DNA from: Thermotoga profunda AZM34c06 | GTDB lineage: Bacteria; Thermotogota; Thermotogae; Thermotogales; DSM-5069 | DNA length: 64,000 nucleotides | Assembly: GCF_000828675.1 (NCBI RefSeq) | Contig: NZ_AP014510.1 | Location: forward strand, 1,693,413 to 1,757,412 | Direction of reading: 5' to 3' | In this document: piece by piece, positions 18,852-27,940 of the stretch | Layout: the number at the start of each line of letters is the position of its first letter | Numbering within the stretch: the first letter of the stretch is position 1 | Position numbers and translations under genes: made by a program | The notes under the pieces: model-generated | Databases searched by the model: none | What the model saw: only the letters and a program-made list of their open reading frames with translations | Told to the model about the DNA's origin: nothing

Positions 18852-19815
18852 GTATCCAGGTGTTGTTGGGCTCGCACCAATGGCAGGTATCACAAATAGG
18901 GCTTTCAGAAAGATTTGCACCAATTGGGGTGCACAATTTTCATTCACCGAGATGATAAGTGCAGAGAGTGTCATCAGAAACTTCAAGGTAGTTGAAAAAA
19001 TGCTTCCAAAAGACGAGTCAAATGTCGCAATTCAACTCTTTGGAAATGAACCAAAAACATTGGCTCAAGCCGCAAAGCTCGTTGAATCTTATGCGGCATG
19101 GCTCGACATAAACGCTGCATGCCCTGTGAAGAAGGTGATAAAGAAAAATTCTGGTGGAGCCTTGCTCAATGATCTTGAAAGACTCGGAAAGATCATAGAA
19201 TCTGTCAAATCATCTGTTCAAAAACCTGTGACTGTGAAGATAAGAATCGGTTTTGAAAAAAATATTCTGGATCAGATTATACACAGATGTATAAAAGCAG
19301 GTGCCGATGGAATAGAAGTTCATGGGAGAACCGTTGTCCAACAATACAGTGGCAAAGCTTTATGGGACTTAAAACTCTCACAGTATGGTATTCCCATTGC
19401 CGTGAGTGGAGATATCTTCGAGATCGAAGATTTTCATAAAGCACTTGAAATATCTGGTGCTCATTCAGCTCTTATAGCCCGTGGAGCTTTGAGAAAACCA
19501 TGGATCTTTGCACAGATCACTCAAAAAAGAACGCCACGAATCGAAGAAATCAAAGAGATATTCACAAAACACTTGAAGATGCAAATCGAAGATGAAGGTG
19601 AAAACTCCATCTACAAAATGCGTCAATACATAGCGGGATATACCCATGGTATGAGAGGTGCAAGGGAGTTCAGAGAGAGATTTATGAAACTGAATAAACT
19701 GGAAGATATGGAAAAGTTCACAGAAGAGTTTTTTAATAGTTTTCTAATGAACGAATGTAACGATAAAGTAGTCGAATGGATTGAAGAGAGTCTTGACAGG
19801 AGGTGTTGCACATGA
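18838..19815 (+). CDS. tRNA-dihydrouridine synthase, probable ATT start
   Basis: Dus enzymes use FMN and NADPH to reduce uridine in the tRNA D-loop. The catalytic Cys lies in INAACPVKKVIKKNSGGALL, and FMN contacts include VHGRTVVQQYSG, VSGDIF and IARGALRKPW. The first canonical start, ATG 18880, would delete the strand VVGLAP that precedes MAGITNRAFR, which is part of the conserved FMN-binding N-terminus in all Dus proteins. The codons from 18838 encode this strand and follow AGGTGA by six bases, so I set the start at ATT 18838 (or 18841); the protein is then 325 residues. It overlaps nadD by 14 bases and the HtrA gene by 4. Confidence 0.93.
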   Translation: MIHFEYPGVVGLAPMAGITNRAFRKICTNWGAQFSFTEMISAESVIRNFKVVEKMLPKDESNVAIQLFGNEPKTLAQAAKLVESYAAWLDINAACPVKKVIKKNSGGALLNDLERLGKIIESVKSSVQKPVTVKIRIGFEKNILDQIIHRCIKAGADGIEVHGRTVVQQYSGKALWDLKLSQYGIPIAVSGDIFEIEDFHKALEISGAHSALIARGALRKPWIFAQITQKRTPRIEEIKEIFTKHLKMQIEDEGENSIYKMRQYIAGYTHGMRGAREFRERFMKLNKLEDMEKFTEEFFNSFLMNECNDKVVEWIEESLDRRCCT

Positions 19816-21182
19816 AAAAGCTTCTCTTGGTTGTATCGGTGTTAATTGTTAGTGTAGCCATTTTTGGTTATGTAAACCCAGACTACCAGAGCCCAGTAGT
19901 GGCAGTTGTCGAGCAGTGTGCACCTGCTGTGGTGAAGGTAGAAGCGGTCAAGTACACAACATCGCCTTACTTCGATCCATTCATGGAAGAATTTTTCAAA
20001 CGTTGGTTTGGTTACAATCCATTCGGTGGGACACAACAGTCAACAAGTCTTGGATCGGGTTTCATTTTTGACAAACAAGGATATATACTGACCAATGAAC
20101 ATGTAGTAAGTGGATCAAAGGATATAACAGTCACATTACTCGACGGTACAACTTACAAAGCAGAGTACGTAGGTGGAGATAGCGAACTGGATATAGCCGT
20201 GTTGAAAATCAAGCCAGAGAAGGATCTTCCCGTAGTGGAATTTGGTGACTCAGATAATTTGAAGATTGGTGAATGGGCAATAGCAATAGGAAATCCACTT
20301 GGATTTCAACATACAGTAACGATTGGTGTTGTCAGTGCGACTGGAAGAAGGATTTCAAAACCAGATGGCTCAGGCTATTACACCAATCTAATTCAAACCG
20401 ATGCGGCAATCAACCCCGGAAACAGTGGTGGTCCACTTTTGAACATCCACGGACAGGTTATAGGAATAAACACTGCAATCATCAACCCACAGGAAGCGGT
20501 GAACCTGGGATTTGCCATTCCAATCAACACCGTTAAAAGATTCATCGACCAACTGATAACAACCGGGAAGGCACAGAAGGCATACCTTGGTGTGAGAGTC
20601 ATGACCGTTACAGAAGACCTTGTAAAGGCAATGGGTTTGAAGGTCAACCAAGGTGTATTGGTCGTTCAAGTGATGGAGAACTCTCCTGCTGAAAAGGCAA
20701 AGCTTCAAGAAAACGACGTTATCTTAAAATTTGACAATGTTTCCGTCACAAGCGATGCAGAGCTCGTGTCTTTGATCCACAGCCATGTACCTGGCGATGT
20801 TGTGACACTTTTGGTGAACAGATCTGGAAAAGAGATCACTTTGACGGTTAAACTCGGCTCTTCAATTGAAGAAGGTGTCGAGACAACACAGGCTGCTCAG
20901 GAATTTTTGGGAATAGTTGTGGATGAAATCACAGGTTCAGATAGGGAAAGCTATTCACTTCCAGCTTCACTCGATGGCGTGATAGTAAGACAGGTGAAAA
21001 ACTCGGTACAAATTCAAAAAGGAGATGTGATATACCAAATCGCAGTGAATGGAAAAAACAATATCATCAAGTCTGTTAGTGACTGGAACAATGTCGTGTC
21101 AAAGATCAAACAAGGAGATTTTGTAGCGCTCTTCGTCTATCGTAAAGGAGCAAAGATGATCTACAGCTTTACATACCGCTGA
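19812..21182 (+). CDS. HtrA/DegP-type periplasmic serine protease
   Basis: 456 residues: a signal peptide (about 1-20), a trypsin-like domain with the triad His in LTNEHVVSG, Asp in SELDIAVLK and Ser in NPGNSGGPL, then two PDZ domains (about 265-355 and 370-456, the second more divergent). These proteases degrade or refold damaged envelope proteins. The start ATG 19812 has AGGAGGTG six bases upstream; the frame could begin at a GTG nine bases earlier, but that GTG is part of the ribosome site. It overlaps dus by 4 bases. Confidence 0.95.
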   Translation: MKKLLLVVSVLIVSVAIFGYVNPDYQSPVVAVVEQCAPAVVKVEAVKYTTSPYFDPFMEEFFKRWFGYNPFGGTQQSTSLGSGFIFDKQGYILTNEHVVSGSKDITVTLLDGTTYKAEYVGGDSELDIAVLKIKPEKDLPVVEFGDSDNLKIGEWAIAIGNPLGFQHTVTIGVVSATGRRISKPDGSGYYTNLIQTDAAINPGNSGGPLLNIHGQVIGINTAIINPQEAVNLGFAIPINTVKRFIDQLITTGKAQKAYLGVRVMTVTEDLVKAMGLKVNQGVLVVQVMENSPAEKAKLQENDVILKFDNVSVTSDAELVSLIHSHVPGDVVTLLVNRSGKEITLTVKLGSSIEEGVETTQAAQEFLGIVVDEITGSDRESYSLPASLDGVIVRQVKNSVQIQKGDVIYQIAVNGKNNIIKSVSDWNNVVSKIKQGDFVALFVYRKGAKMIYSFTYR

Positions 21183-21220
21183 GGACTCGATTTTCTGAAA
21201 ATACTCGAGGGGGTGATTGA

Positions 21221-21868
21221 ATGAAAGGTGTGAAACTTTGGCTACTTGGAATAGCAGTTGTGGTGATTTTGGCTATTGTAGGATGTGCGCCTGGATATCC
21301 AATAAAACCAAGCGTTGCTCATAACATAGTAGAAGTAACTGCAAACATTACAGATAGTGATTTAGAAGATCTTGCCGATTGGTGTGATGATAACGATTTT
21401 CTAATGCTTTGGTATGATTTTGACGATCAGCCAACTGGATTTGATGATCGAAAAACAGTTTTCGAACAAGCAGCAGCTGATAAAAATGTCTATGCAAACA
21501 ATCAGTATGCGGGTAACTATGGTACAACTTCTTTAGATCAAATTGAAATTCAAATAAATAGTCTTGCAGAAAATCTAAGTGGTACATTGACTCTCTTACT
21601 CAGAGCCACAGATATACTTGGAACCACATACGATTTGATAATAAATGATCCCGAAAAGAATAAAGCTGAAATCACCACGTACGTACTTGTCGAATTTACA
21701 GAGATTGAATCTAATGTCTACAAAGTAACTAAGGTACAGGTAAGCGGCGAATGGGAGAATTTTACTGTGCCAAAGAACATTCCTGTGTCAGACCTTGCAA
21801 ACAAAGGTTTTGCGTTCTTTAGAATTGACAATGATAAAGTTGTAGATGCACGGGTAATATATCCATAA
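21221..21868 (+). CDS. Lipoprotein of unknown function
   Basis: 215 residues. The N-terminus has a basic start, a hydrophobic stretch and the lipobox AIVGC (Cys at about 25), so it should be a lipid-anchored envelope protein. The rest is acidic and rich in beta-strand pattern, without a motif I recognise. A strong site GGGGGTG precedes the ATG. It lies between the HtrA protease and the PEGA protein genes and is probably co-transcribed with them. Confidence 0.75.
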   Translation: MKGVKLWLLGIAVVVILAIVGCAPGYPIKPSVAHNIVEVTANITDSDLEDLADWCDDNDFLMLWYDFDDQPTGFDDRKTVFEQAAADKNVYANNQYAGNYGTTSLDQIEIQINSLAENLSGTLTLLLRATDILGTTYDLIINDPEKNKAEITTYVLVEFTEIESNVYKVTKVQVSGEWENFTVPKNIPVSDLANKGFAFFRIDNDKVVDARVIYP

Positions 21869-21880
21869 GGGGGGATATGA

Positions 21881-23707
21881 ATGAAAAAAACCTTACTGGT
21901 GGTACTTGCTCTAACGATCTCGGTATTGAGTTTTGCAGAGATGCAGTTAAAGAATGTGATCATAGTTCCAAAACCGAGTGAACTTGAAGTGAAAGTCTGG
22001 CTCAATAAACCTGAAGGTGCTGTCTACCAAGTCAACGAGTCTTTGAACATCTATTTCAAAGCGAACAAGAGTTGTTATGTTTTGATCTATGATATCAGAA
22101 CCGATGGCAAGATCACGCTTTTGTTTCCAAACAAATACGATTCAAACAACTACATCGCACCCAATGTGAACTATAAGCTCCCCATATCGAATCTGTATTC
22201 GTTCAAAGTGTCTCCACCTGAAGGTAAGGAGTACATTCAAATCATCGCTTCAACAAGTTTCATCCCAATAATTCAACAACTCAAAAACCTTGGCACAACC
22301 CAATCTTTCCCAATTTTGTCTGAAGACGCAGAGAATTACGTGCAAAAACAGATTATTCCATATCTATCTGGTGAATGGGCAAGCGATATCACCTACTTCT
22401 ATGTCGGTAGAGGTGCGAGGACCGGTATCGCTCAACTTGAATCCAATCCAACAGGTGCCTATGTGTATGTAGATGGAAAGTACATTGGAAGAACTCCTGC
22501 ACGGGTTGAACTCGATGAAGGCCAACATTTTGCAACCTTCTATTGGCAGAATGAAGTGGATACAGAGACCTTCTTCATCACAGCGGGACAAACCGTTGTT
22601 GTAACAGGCAACTTCGTCAGAAAGTCGATGCTCGATATAAGAACAAATCCATCGAGTGCACAGATCTTTCTGGATGGTAATTACGTAGGTGTCAGTCCAA
22701 TTCAGGTAGAAGTACAACCAGGCCAGCACACCGTTTTAGCGACAAAGGCCGGGTATGCACCCGCTCAACAGAGTTTTACAATCTCACCGGGTGAAACCAG
22801 GACAATTACATTAAATCTCAATCCTGAACAAGCGACTTTGAATATCTTCACAGTTCCAAGTGGTGCTTCTATATACGTGAACAACCAGTACAGAGGAATA
22901 GCACCATCGTCTGGATTGAGTCTCAATGTTGCTCCTGGTACATACACCATCACGGCAAGGCTGACAAATTATCAAGATGCATCTTTTACAGTTACAGTCG
23001 ATCCAGGTGAAGTGAGAAGAATAGACCTAACACTCATTCCAATAGTGAGAAAGGGTACATTGAATATTTTCACAAATCCCACTGGTGCCACGATATATGT
23101 AGACGGTAATTACGTGGGAGTATCACGCACCGGTGGATTGAGTGTACAGGTCGATCCAGGCGTCCACACGATCATAGCACAGCTTGCAGATTATCAAGAA
23201 TCGAGTATCAGTGTGAATATCTCATCTGGAGAAACAAGAAGAGTTGACATAACACTCATACCTGTAGTCAAAAAAGGTGTCGTCAGGGTATACACCAACC
23301 CTGTAGGAGCCACAGTTTATGTCAATGGCAATTCTTGGGGTCAAGCTCCTTCGGGAGGAATGAGTATAGAACTCGATGCAAATGTCTTATACAGAATCTC
23401 GGCATCTATGCCAGATTATGAAGATGCCACAGTGGATGTTCAAGTAGCACCAAACGAGACAAAAACCATTACCTTGACACTTCAGCCAATACAGAAGACA
23501 GGAACGGTGAGCATCAACACGTCGCCAAGTAACGCGCTTGTCTACGTCAATGGTTATCTAAAAGGTGTCACACCGCTCAAGATCGACCTTGATTATGGAA
23601 CATATCAATTGGTATTGATCAAAGGTGGCTATTACGCGGAATTAATAACTTTGAAAGTAGACAGGAAGAACGTGTCTGTCAACACCACGTTGAAGCCTAT
23701 TCAATAA
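21881..23707 (+). CDS. Secreted DUF4384/PEGA-repeat surface protein
   Basis: 608 residues with a signal peptide, an N-terminal DUF4384-like domain (about 38-150, with YQVNESLNIYFKAN and LIYDIRTDGKITLLFPN), and six tandem PEGA domains from about 182 to the end. Each repeat carries a variant of NPTGATIYVDGNYVG ... PGVHTI ... GETRRVDITL. PEGA proteins are surface or S-layer-associated; the repeats probably form a rod of small beta sandwiches. A strong terminator follows directly, so this is the end of the obg operon or of a sub-operon with the lipoprotein. Confidence 0.88.
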   Translation: MKKTLLVVLALTISVLSFAEMQLKNVIIVPKPSELEVKVWLNKPEGAVYQVNESLNIYFKANKSCYVLIYDIRTDGKITLLFPNKYDSNNYIAPNVNYKLPISNLYSFKVSPPEGKEYIQIIASTSFIPIIQQLKNLGTTQSFPILSEDAENYVQKQIIPYLSGEWASDITYFYVGRGARTGIAQLESNPTGAYVYVDGKYIGRTPARVELDEGQHFATFYWQNEVDTETFFITAGQTVVVTGNFVRKSMLDIRTNPSSAQIFLDGNYVGVSPIQVEVQPGQHTVLATKAGYAPAQQSFTISPGETRTITLNLNPEQATLNIFTVPSGASIYVNNQYRGIAPSSGLSLNVAPGTYTITARLTNYQDASFTVTVDPGEVRRIDLTLIPIVRKGTLNIFTNPTGATIYVDGNYVGVSRTGGLSVQVDPGVHTIIAQLADYQESSISVNISSGETRRVDITLIPVVKKGVVRVYTNPVGATVYVNGNSWGQAPSGGMSIELDANVLYRISASMPDYEDATVDVQVAPNETKTITLTLQPIQKTGTVSINTSPSNALVYVNGYLKGVTPLKIDLDYGTYQLVLIKGGYYAELITLKVDRKNVSVNTTLKPIQ

Positions 23708-23709
23708 TT

Positions 23710-23731
23710 AAAGGGGGCTTTTGCCCCCTTT
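23710..23731 (+). terminator. Rho-independent terminator between convergent genes
   Basis: AAAGGGGGC (23710-23718), a TTTT loop and GCCCCCTTT (23723-23731) form a perfect 9-pair stem flanked by A- and T-rich sequence. It can end the PEGA transcript from the left and, being symmetric, also the CBS-gene transcript from the right; it overlaps the stop codon of the CBS gene. Confidence 0.88.
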
Positions 23732-24371
23732 ATTCTTTTACATCGACAATTGAAGCAGAAGGGATACCCTCGAGAAATTTTCTTTCAAATTCCTGCCTTT
23801 TGAGATTTCTGACTTTGACTACGACGTTGTATTCTTCTTCTGATTTTTCATAAGTGGTAACAGAGATCAAATCTCCACCACATTGATACATCAGATACAG
23901 TATCTTTGATAAAATACCTGGGACATTTTGTATGCGAAAGACATACCTTGTACCTTCTTCTCTTGCACCCAGCATATTTATAAAGACTTTGAAGATATCG
24001 GATTCGGTGATTATGCCAATTAATCTTTCTTCTTCAAGGACTATGAGTGAACCTATTTTCTTGTCTGACATGATCTTTGCTGCATCTTCTATAGGTGTGT
24101 TCGGATGAACATGAACGACGTCCTTTCTCATAATTTGTTTTATCTTCAATTTGCTCAAAAGGCTTGTGAGCTCCCAGACATCAAGAGTGGTTGCTTGAGA
24201 AGGTGAAGCAGAGAGTAAATCTTTTTCTGTGATGATTCCAACAACCTTTTCATTTTTAACCACAGGTAATCTCCTTATGCCTTTTTTCCTTATGATATCC
24301 ATCGCTTCGGAAAAGGTTGTCTCTGGCGAGACGGTTATCACTTCTTTGGTCATAACATCCTTGACAAACAC
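23730..24371 (-). CDS. CBS-pair and ACT domain protein
   Basis: 213 residues: two CBS repeats (about 1-55 with PVVKNEKVVGIITEKDL, and 70-130 with GSLIVLEEERLIGIITESD) and a C-terminal ACT-like domain (about 140-213, VFRIQNVPGILSKILYLMYQ). Such AcuB-like proteins bind adenine nucleotides or other small ligands and act as metabolic sensors. I chose GTG 24371 because GGGGGTG lies five bases upstream; an ATG 18 bases further up is inside poorer context. Single-gene unit, convergent with the PEGA gene. Confidence 0.85.
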   Translation of the reverse strand: MFVKDVMTKEVITVSPETTFSEAMDIIRKKGIRRLPVVKNEKVVGIITEKDLLSASPSQATTLDVWELTSLLSKLKIKQIMRKDVVHVHPNTPIEDAAKIMSDKKIGSLIVLEEERLIGIITESDIFKVFINMLGAREEGTRYVFRIQNVPGILSKILYLMYQCGGDLISVTTYEKSEEEYNVVVKVRNLKRQEFERKFLEGIPSASIVDVKE

Positions 24372-24450
24372 ATAAACACCCCCTGACAATTATCTTACTA
24401 CATCTGTGAATCATCTGCTTCATTATCACAGCAAGAGACACAATCTAAAT

Positions 24451-24476
24451 AAAAAAAGGACCCACAAGGGGTCCTT
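24451..24476 (-). terminator. Rho-independent terminator of the SLH anchor gene
   Basis: Read on the minus strand, AAGGACCC (24476-24469), a 5-base loop and GGGTCCTT (24463-24456) are followed by a run of T (24455-24451). It lies 20 bases after the SLH gene, as expected for a highly expressed envelope gene. Confidence 0.88.
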
Positions 24477-24495
24477 ATTATGCTTGATCAACTTT

Positions 24496-25701
24496 TTAGA
24501 AGAGCATTCCAAGTAACCCGATCACGGCACCTGCCGCACCAACTATGATACCTATCAGAGCCATGTTGTATACTTCGTCGATTTTCTTTGAGAATTGAAC
24601 TGTGGCAGCCTCTATGTCCGTCTTCCATGGTTTGCCATCTACGGTCTTTTTAACTGCTGCTATATCCTGTTCATTTTGAGACACCTTTTGGTTCAAAGAG
24701 ACGACTTGTCCGGCAAGTGTACCAACATTTCCTTCAAGAACTGAAACTTTTTTCGCAGCCTGTGTTGCATCTGCCATATCTTTCTTGAGTTTTTCGACAT
24801 CTGTTGCAAGAGAAGCAACCTGACCTTCGACCAATGAGAGTCTTGCATCCAGTTGGTTTGAAGTTGTGGTGAGTGCTTTTTTCAAAGAATCGACATCAGT
24901 GGCAAGTTTTGATTCAAGTGTGGCTACTCTTGCCTCAAGGTCTGCAAAGCTTTTTCTGAGTGTGAGAAGTGTTTGTATATTGCTTTCAACTGCGTCAACT
25001 CTCTTACTCAAGGTAGTGACATCTACTTTAACCTGGTCTACAGATTTTGATATCGCATCGACCTTTGCAGATAATGAATCAACCTTACTTGAAACAGATG
25101 AAATATTCGCGTTGATAGCGTCTATATTACCCTTGAGTTGTGAAAGGATCTGTGAAGAAATCTGAGCTTGAAGATCTGATACAGTTTTTTCAACAGCTGA
25201 GACCTTTGCAGAAAGTTGGTTGTACATGGTCATCATTTTGTTCTCCGATGCGGCAATCATTGTCGGCATATCCTTTTTTACCTGGGCGATGTCCACAATC
25301 GTTGATTTTAAGTTTGAAATCTCTGCAAGTACTGTTTGCAAGGTTTGATCACTTGCGGAGATTTGCTCGCTGTTCCTTTGAACTCTTGTCAAAGTTGTGC
25401 TGATCAAATCTTCAACTGTAGAAAGTCTTTTGATCACGTTCTGTAAATCACCTGAAGCCATACCCTTCTCAATTTGCTGAGTCAGATAATCCATGAGTTT
25501 TTTCATTGCGACTGCAACTTGGTAGCGCGTCATTGGGTTGTTACCTTGAAAAGTACCATCAGGCATTCCTGAAACTATCCCCAATTTAGAAAGTGTCGTC
25601 ACGGCTTCATAAGCCCAGTGATTGACTGGAACATCTGAAAAACTCTGCGCATAAACAAAGGCAGCAACAGTTAATACAACTACCAGAAGAACTTTCTTCA
25701 T
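24496..25701 (-). CDS. SLH-domain coiled-coil outer membrane anchor (Omp-alpha type)
   Basis: 401 residues: signal peptide (about 1-20), one SLH domain (about 21-80; SFSDVPVNHWAYEAV, LGIVSGMPDGTF, MTRYQVAVAMKKL), a long coiled coil rich in regularly spaced hydrophobics (about 90-375) and a C-terminal membrane segment (LIGIIVGAAGAVIGLLGMLF). This matches the Omp-alpha protein of Thermotoga, which spans the periplasm and ties the outer toga to the cell body through the SLH domain. The start ATG 25701 has GGAGGTG six bases upstream. A terminator follows. Confidence 0.92.
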   Translation of the reverse strand: MKKVLLVVVLTVAAFVYAQSFSDVPVNHWAYEAVTTLSKLGIVSGMPDGTFQGNNPMTRYQVAVAMKKLMDYLTQQIEKGMASGDLQNVIKRLSTVEDLISTTLTRVQRNSEQISASDQTLQTVLAEISNLKSTIVDIAQVKKDMPTMIAASENKMMTMYNQLSAKVSAVEKTVSDLQAQISSQILSQLKGNIDAINANISSVSSKVDSLSAKVDAISKSVDQVKVDVTTLSKRVDAVESNIQTLLTLRKSFADLEARVATLESKLATDVDSLKKALTTTSNQLDARLSLVEGQVASLATDVEKLKKDMADATQAAKKVSVLEGNVGTLAGQVVSLNQKVSQNEQDIAAVKKTVDGKPWKTDIEAATVQFSKKIDEVYNMALIGIIVGAAGAVIGLLGMLF

Positions 25702-25778
25702 GAATTCCACCTCCATCTGACGTTTTCTTTTACTATATTACCATAGCAACTAATCATTAGACATTCAAGAATGTGCAG

Positions 25779-25807
25779 TTGTTTAAAAAACGAAGATGTG
25801 ATATAAT
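25779..25807 (+). promoter_or_regulatory. Promoter TTGTTT-N17-TATAAT for ccdA
   Basis: TTGTTT at 25779-25784 and TATAAT at 25802-25807 are 17 bases apart; TG before the -10 also makes it an extended -10 (TGATATAAT). It lies 35 bases before the ccdA-like gene. Confidence 0.75.
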
Positions 25808-25841
25808 GTAGACAAATACAGTCTGAATTTGGAGGTTTTCT

Positions 25842-26492
25842 ATGGCAATTTCACTAACCCAAGTCGATATTCTCACAGCCTTTTTACATGGCATTATATC
25901 TTTTTTCAGCCCATGTGCGATACCTTTGATTCCTTCATTCATAGCGCTGTTAATCTCAGAAAAAAATATCAAATCCCTTTGGAGGATTCTTGGATTTTTC
26001 ATCGGACTTTCAGCTACCTTTTCAATCTTGGGAGCTTTGTCAGGCTCGATTGGCGTTCTAATTGATAGACTAACAATGAGATACATAGCTGGTTCTTTAA
26101 TTCTATTGATGGCAATTCTTTTTTTGTTCCAGATTCAGATCTTCAAAGTCAGATCTTTTAACTTTTATCGTTTCAAGTCAGGTGGTCTTTTTTCAGGAAT
26201 AATCATAGGCATTGGTATAGGTCTTGTGTGGATTCCGTGCGCGAGTCCTGTTCTCGCATCGATATTGGTAATTGCTTCCACGAAAGGAAATGTTTTGAAA
26301 GGCTTGTTGATGCTTTTTGTGTATTCTCTGGGAATATCTATACCGTTTTTGTCGATCGGTGGAATTGTCTCGAGAATCTTCACACGAGTGAGTTTCAAAA
26401 AACCGGTATTTGAAAAGGTGCTCAAGTACATCTCGGCTGTCTTACTCTTTGCCATAGGCATACTGGTCTTCACGGGAAGACTCTTTGGATAG
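25842..26492 (+). CDS. CcdA-type thiol:disulfide transmembrane protein
   Basis: 216 residues, six membrane segments. The CcdA core is visible: FFSPCAIPLIPSF in the first half and VWIPCASPVLASI in the second carry the two redox Cys that shuttle electrons from cytoplasmic thioredoxin to the periplasm. The family length (about 220) fits. GGAGG precedes the ATG. It is followed by a thioredoxin-like secreted protein, the likely acceptor. No cytochrome c genes lie nearby, so the pair probably serves general disulfide reduction in the periplasm. Confidence 0.9.
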   Translation: MAISLTQVDILTAFLHGIISFFSPCAIPLIPSFIALLISEKNIKSLWRILGFFIGLSATFSILGALSGSIGVLIDRLTMRYIAGSLILLMAILFLFQIQIFKVRSFNFYRFKSGGLFSGIIIGIGIGLVWIPCASPVLASILVIASTKGNVLKGLLMLFVYSLGISIPFLSIGGIVSRIFTRVSFKKPVFEKVLKYISAVLLFAIGILVFTGRLFG

Positions 26493-26504
26493 AGAGGTGA
26501 TTGA

Positions 26505-27173
26505 ATGAAAAAATCCATGATTTTCACGATCTTGATTTTCAGTACCTTGATCATGGCTCAATCGATTCTTTTTACCGATCTTGAGATCGCAGTGAATTTG
26601 GCAAGGATAGAACAAAAGAAACTCGCAATAGTTTTTACCACACAAACTTGTCCTTACTGTGCAAAGTTGAAAAATGAAACACTGACTGACAAAACTGTGA
26701 AAGAGTTAGTACTTGCCAATTACATCTTCGCTGAGGCTTTGTTTGATTACAACAAGAAAACAGCGGCATTTGGCAAACCGATGAGTTATCCCGAACTCTT
26801 CTCTGCCTTCCAGGTGAACAGTGTACCTGTCACGTGGTTTTTCACAAGCGAAGCTACGCCATTGGTCTATCTACCGGGTTATGCTCCTGCACAGACCTTT
26901 GCACAAGTTCTCAAGTATGTGTATCAGGAATTGACTGAAGATTTCCAACAATACATGAAAAGAAAAGACGATTTTCAAGGAGAGAGAAAAATCATTCCAG
27001 TGAATGAAGAGCAAGCCAAATACGTCCTGAAAAACGATCCATATTCAATACAAATAGATAAATTGCCACAGAAAATCGATCCATACAAGGTGTATGTTGT
27101 GCAAGAAGAGACCTTGGCTCAACAGCTCTCAAATGCAGGTGTATTCAGAGTACTCCTCGTCGAACAAGATTAG
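26505..27173 (+). CDS. Secreted thioredoxin-like protein
   Basis: 222 residues with a signal peptide (about 1-20) and a thioredoxin-fold domain bearing the active site TQTCPYCAKL (CPYC, as in glutaredoxins) at about 47-56, then VNSVPVTWFF with the cis-Pro. The C-terminal 80 residues are not recognised. It lies 12 bases after the CcdA-type gene and is probably its redox partner in the periplasm. The 3' end overlaps the convergent membrane-protein gene by 4 bases. Confidence 0.85.
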   Translation: MKKSMIFTILIFSTLIMAQSILFTDLEIAVNLARIEQKKLAIVFTTQTCPYCAKLKNETLTDKTVKELVLANYIFAEALFDYNKKTAAFGKPMSYPELFSAFQVNSVPVTWFFTSEATPLVYLPGYAPAQTFAQVLKYVYQELTEDFQQYMKRKDDFQGERKIIPVNEEQAKYVLKNDPYSIQIDKLPQKIDPYKVYVVQEETLAQQLSNAGVFRVLLVEQD

Positions 27174-27883
27174 TCAGTTTGAGCCTTTTGTTGTCTCTTT
27201 CTTTTTGAGAAATTAAAATAGATTCCCAGGGCAAACACAACCAACGAAAGTACTAATAAAGCCACAAGACCCACCGTGCTCGAAAAGAGTGCGGTGGTCT
27301 TTTCTTGATCTTTTGACAGGAAAAAATAAATCCATCCAATAGCCTCAATTGAAAGAATCACAGATGCAGCTAAAAGGCTGAGTATCGCTATAACTGAAGA
27401 ACTCTTTCTCACGGCAAGAAGTCCAGTAATGATTCCGAAGACTGCACAGATTCCAAGCATTATTACAAACCAATTTTGTTGAATGAACTGATTTGTCTTT
27501 GACAAAACATCGAATCTCTTTATCAAAAAGTCTAAAAGATAATAGACCACGCCACCACCCACAAAGAAACCAACTAAGAAGACAAAAACCTTGAAAAGTA
27601 CATACAACGCTATTGCACATATTATTCCAAGAACAAAGAAAGCCACATATTGGGTCAATTCCGATCCAGTTACCCATTCGCGAAATTTTTCGAATCTGTC
27701 GTAGAGCATGGGATAAACCACAAATCCTCCCAAGAGAAAACCGAACAGGCTTACAGAAATCTTTTCCACAAACCTTGCCGCAAAGATCAAAAACACACAG
27801 ATTGGTATAACTACGTACCAACTTTGCATCAAAAGCCATAGGTATTGATTTGCATTTTCCACCAATTGCTCAAAGGATAGCAA
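27170..27883 (-). CDS. Polytopic membrane protein of unknown function
   Basis: 237 residues with six or seven predicted membrane segments, glycine-rich turns (FGFLLGGFVVYPML, VGFFVGGGVVYYLL) and a basic C-terminal tail (FSKRKRQQK). The layout resembles the DUF4203 group but I am not certain of it. The start is TTG at 27883 with GGGGGTGAG five bases upstream. It stands alone on the minus strand between plus-strand operons, ending in a 4-base overlap with the thioredoxin-like gene. Confidence 0.75.
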   Translation of the reverse strand: MLSFEQLVENANQYLWLLMQSWYVVIPICVFLIFAARFVEKISVSLFGFLLGGFVVYPMLYDRFEKFREWVTGSELTQYVAFFVLGIICAIALYVLFKVFVFLVGFFVGGGVVYYLLDFLIKRFDVLSKTNQFIQQNWFVIMLGICAVFGIITGLLAVRKSSSVIAILSLLAASVILSIEAIGWIYFFLSKDQEKTTALFSSTVGLVALLVLSLVVFALGIYFNFSKRKRQQKAQTD

Positions 27884-27940
27884 AATAACTCACCCCCATA
27901 GTATAATAACACTTGTCATGATAACAAGGAGGTCTTGCCC

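Noticed and set aside
18880-18882. ATG 18880 as the dus start
   Set aside because: It has no ribosome site at the right distance and would cut off the conserved strand before MAG; ATT 18838 is preferred.
22430-23705. Tandem DNA repeats or a CRISPR-like array
   Set aside because: The periodicity is protein-level PEGA repeats of about 75 codons with divergent DNA, not short identical repeats with spacers.
27902-27907. Full promoter for the aminotransferase
   Set aside because: TATAAT is present, but no acceptable -35 box or extended -10 was found; only mentioned as a possible -10.
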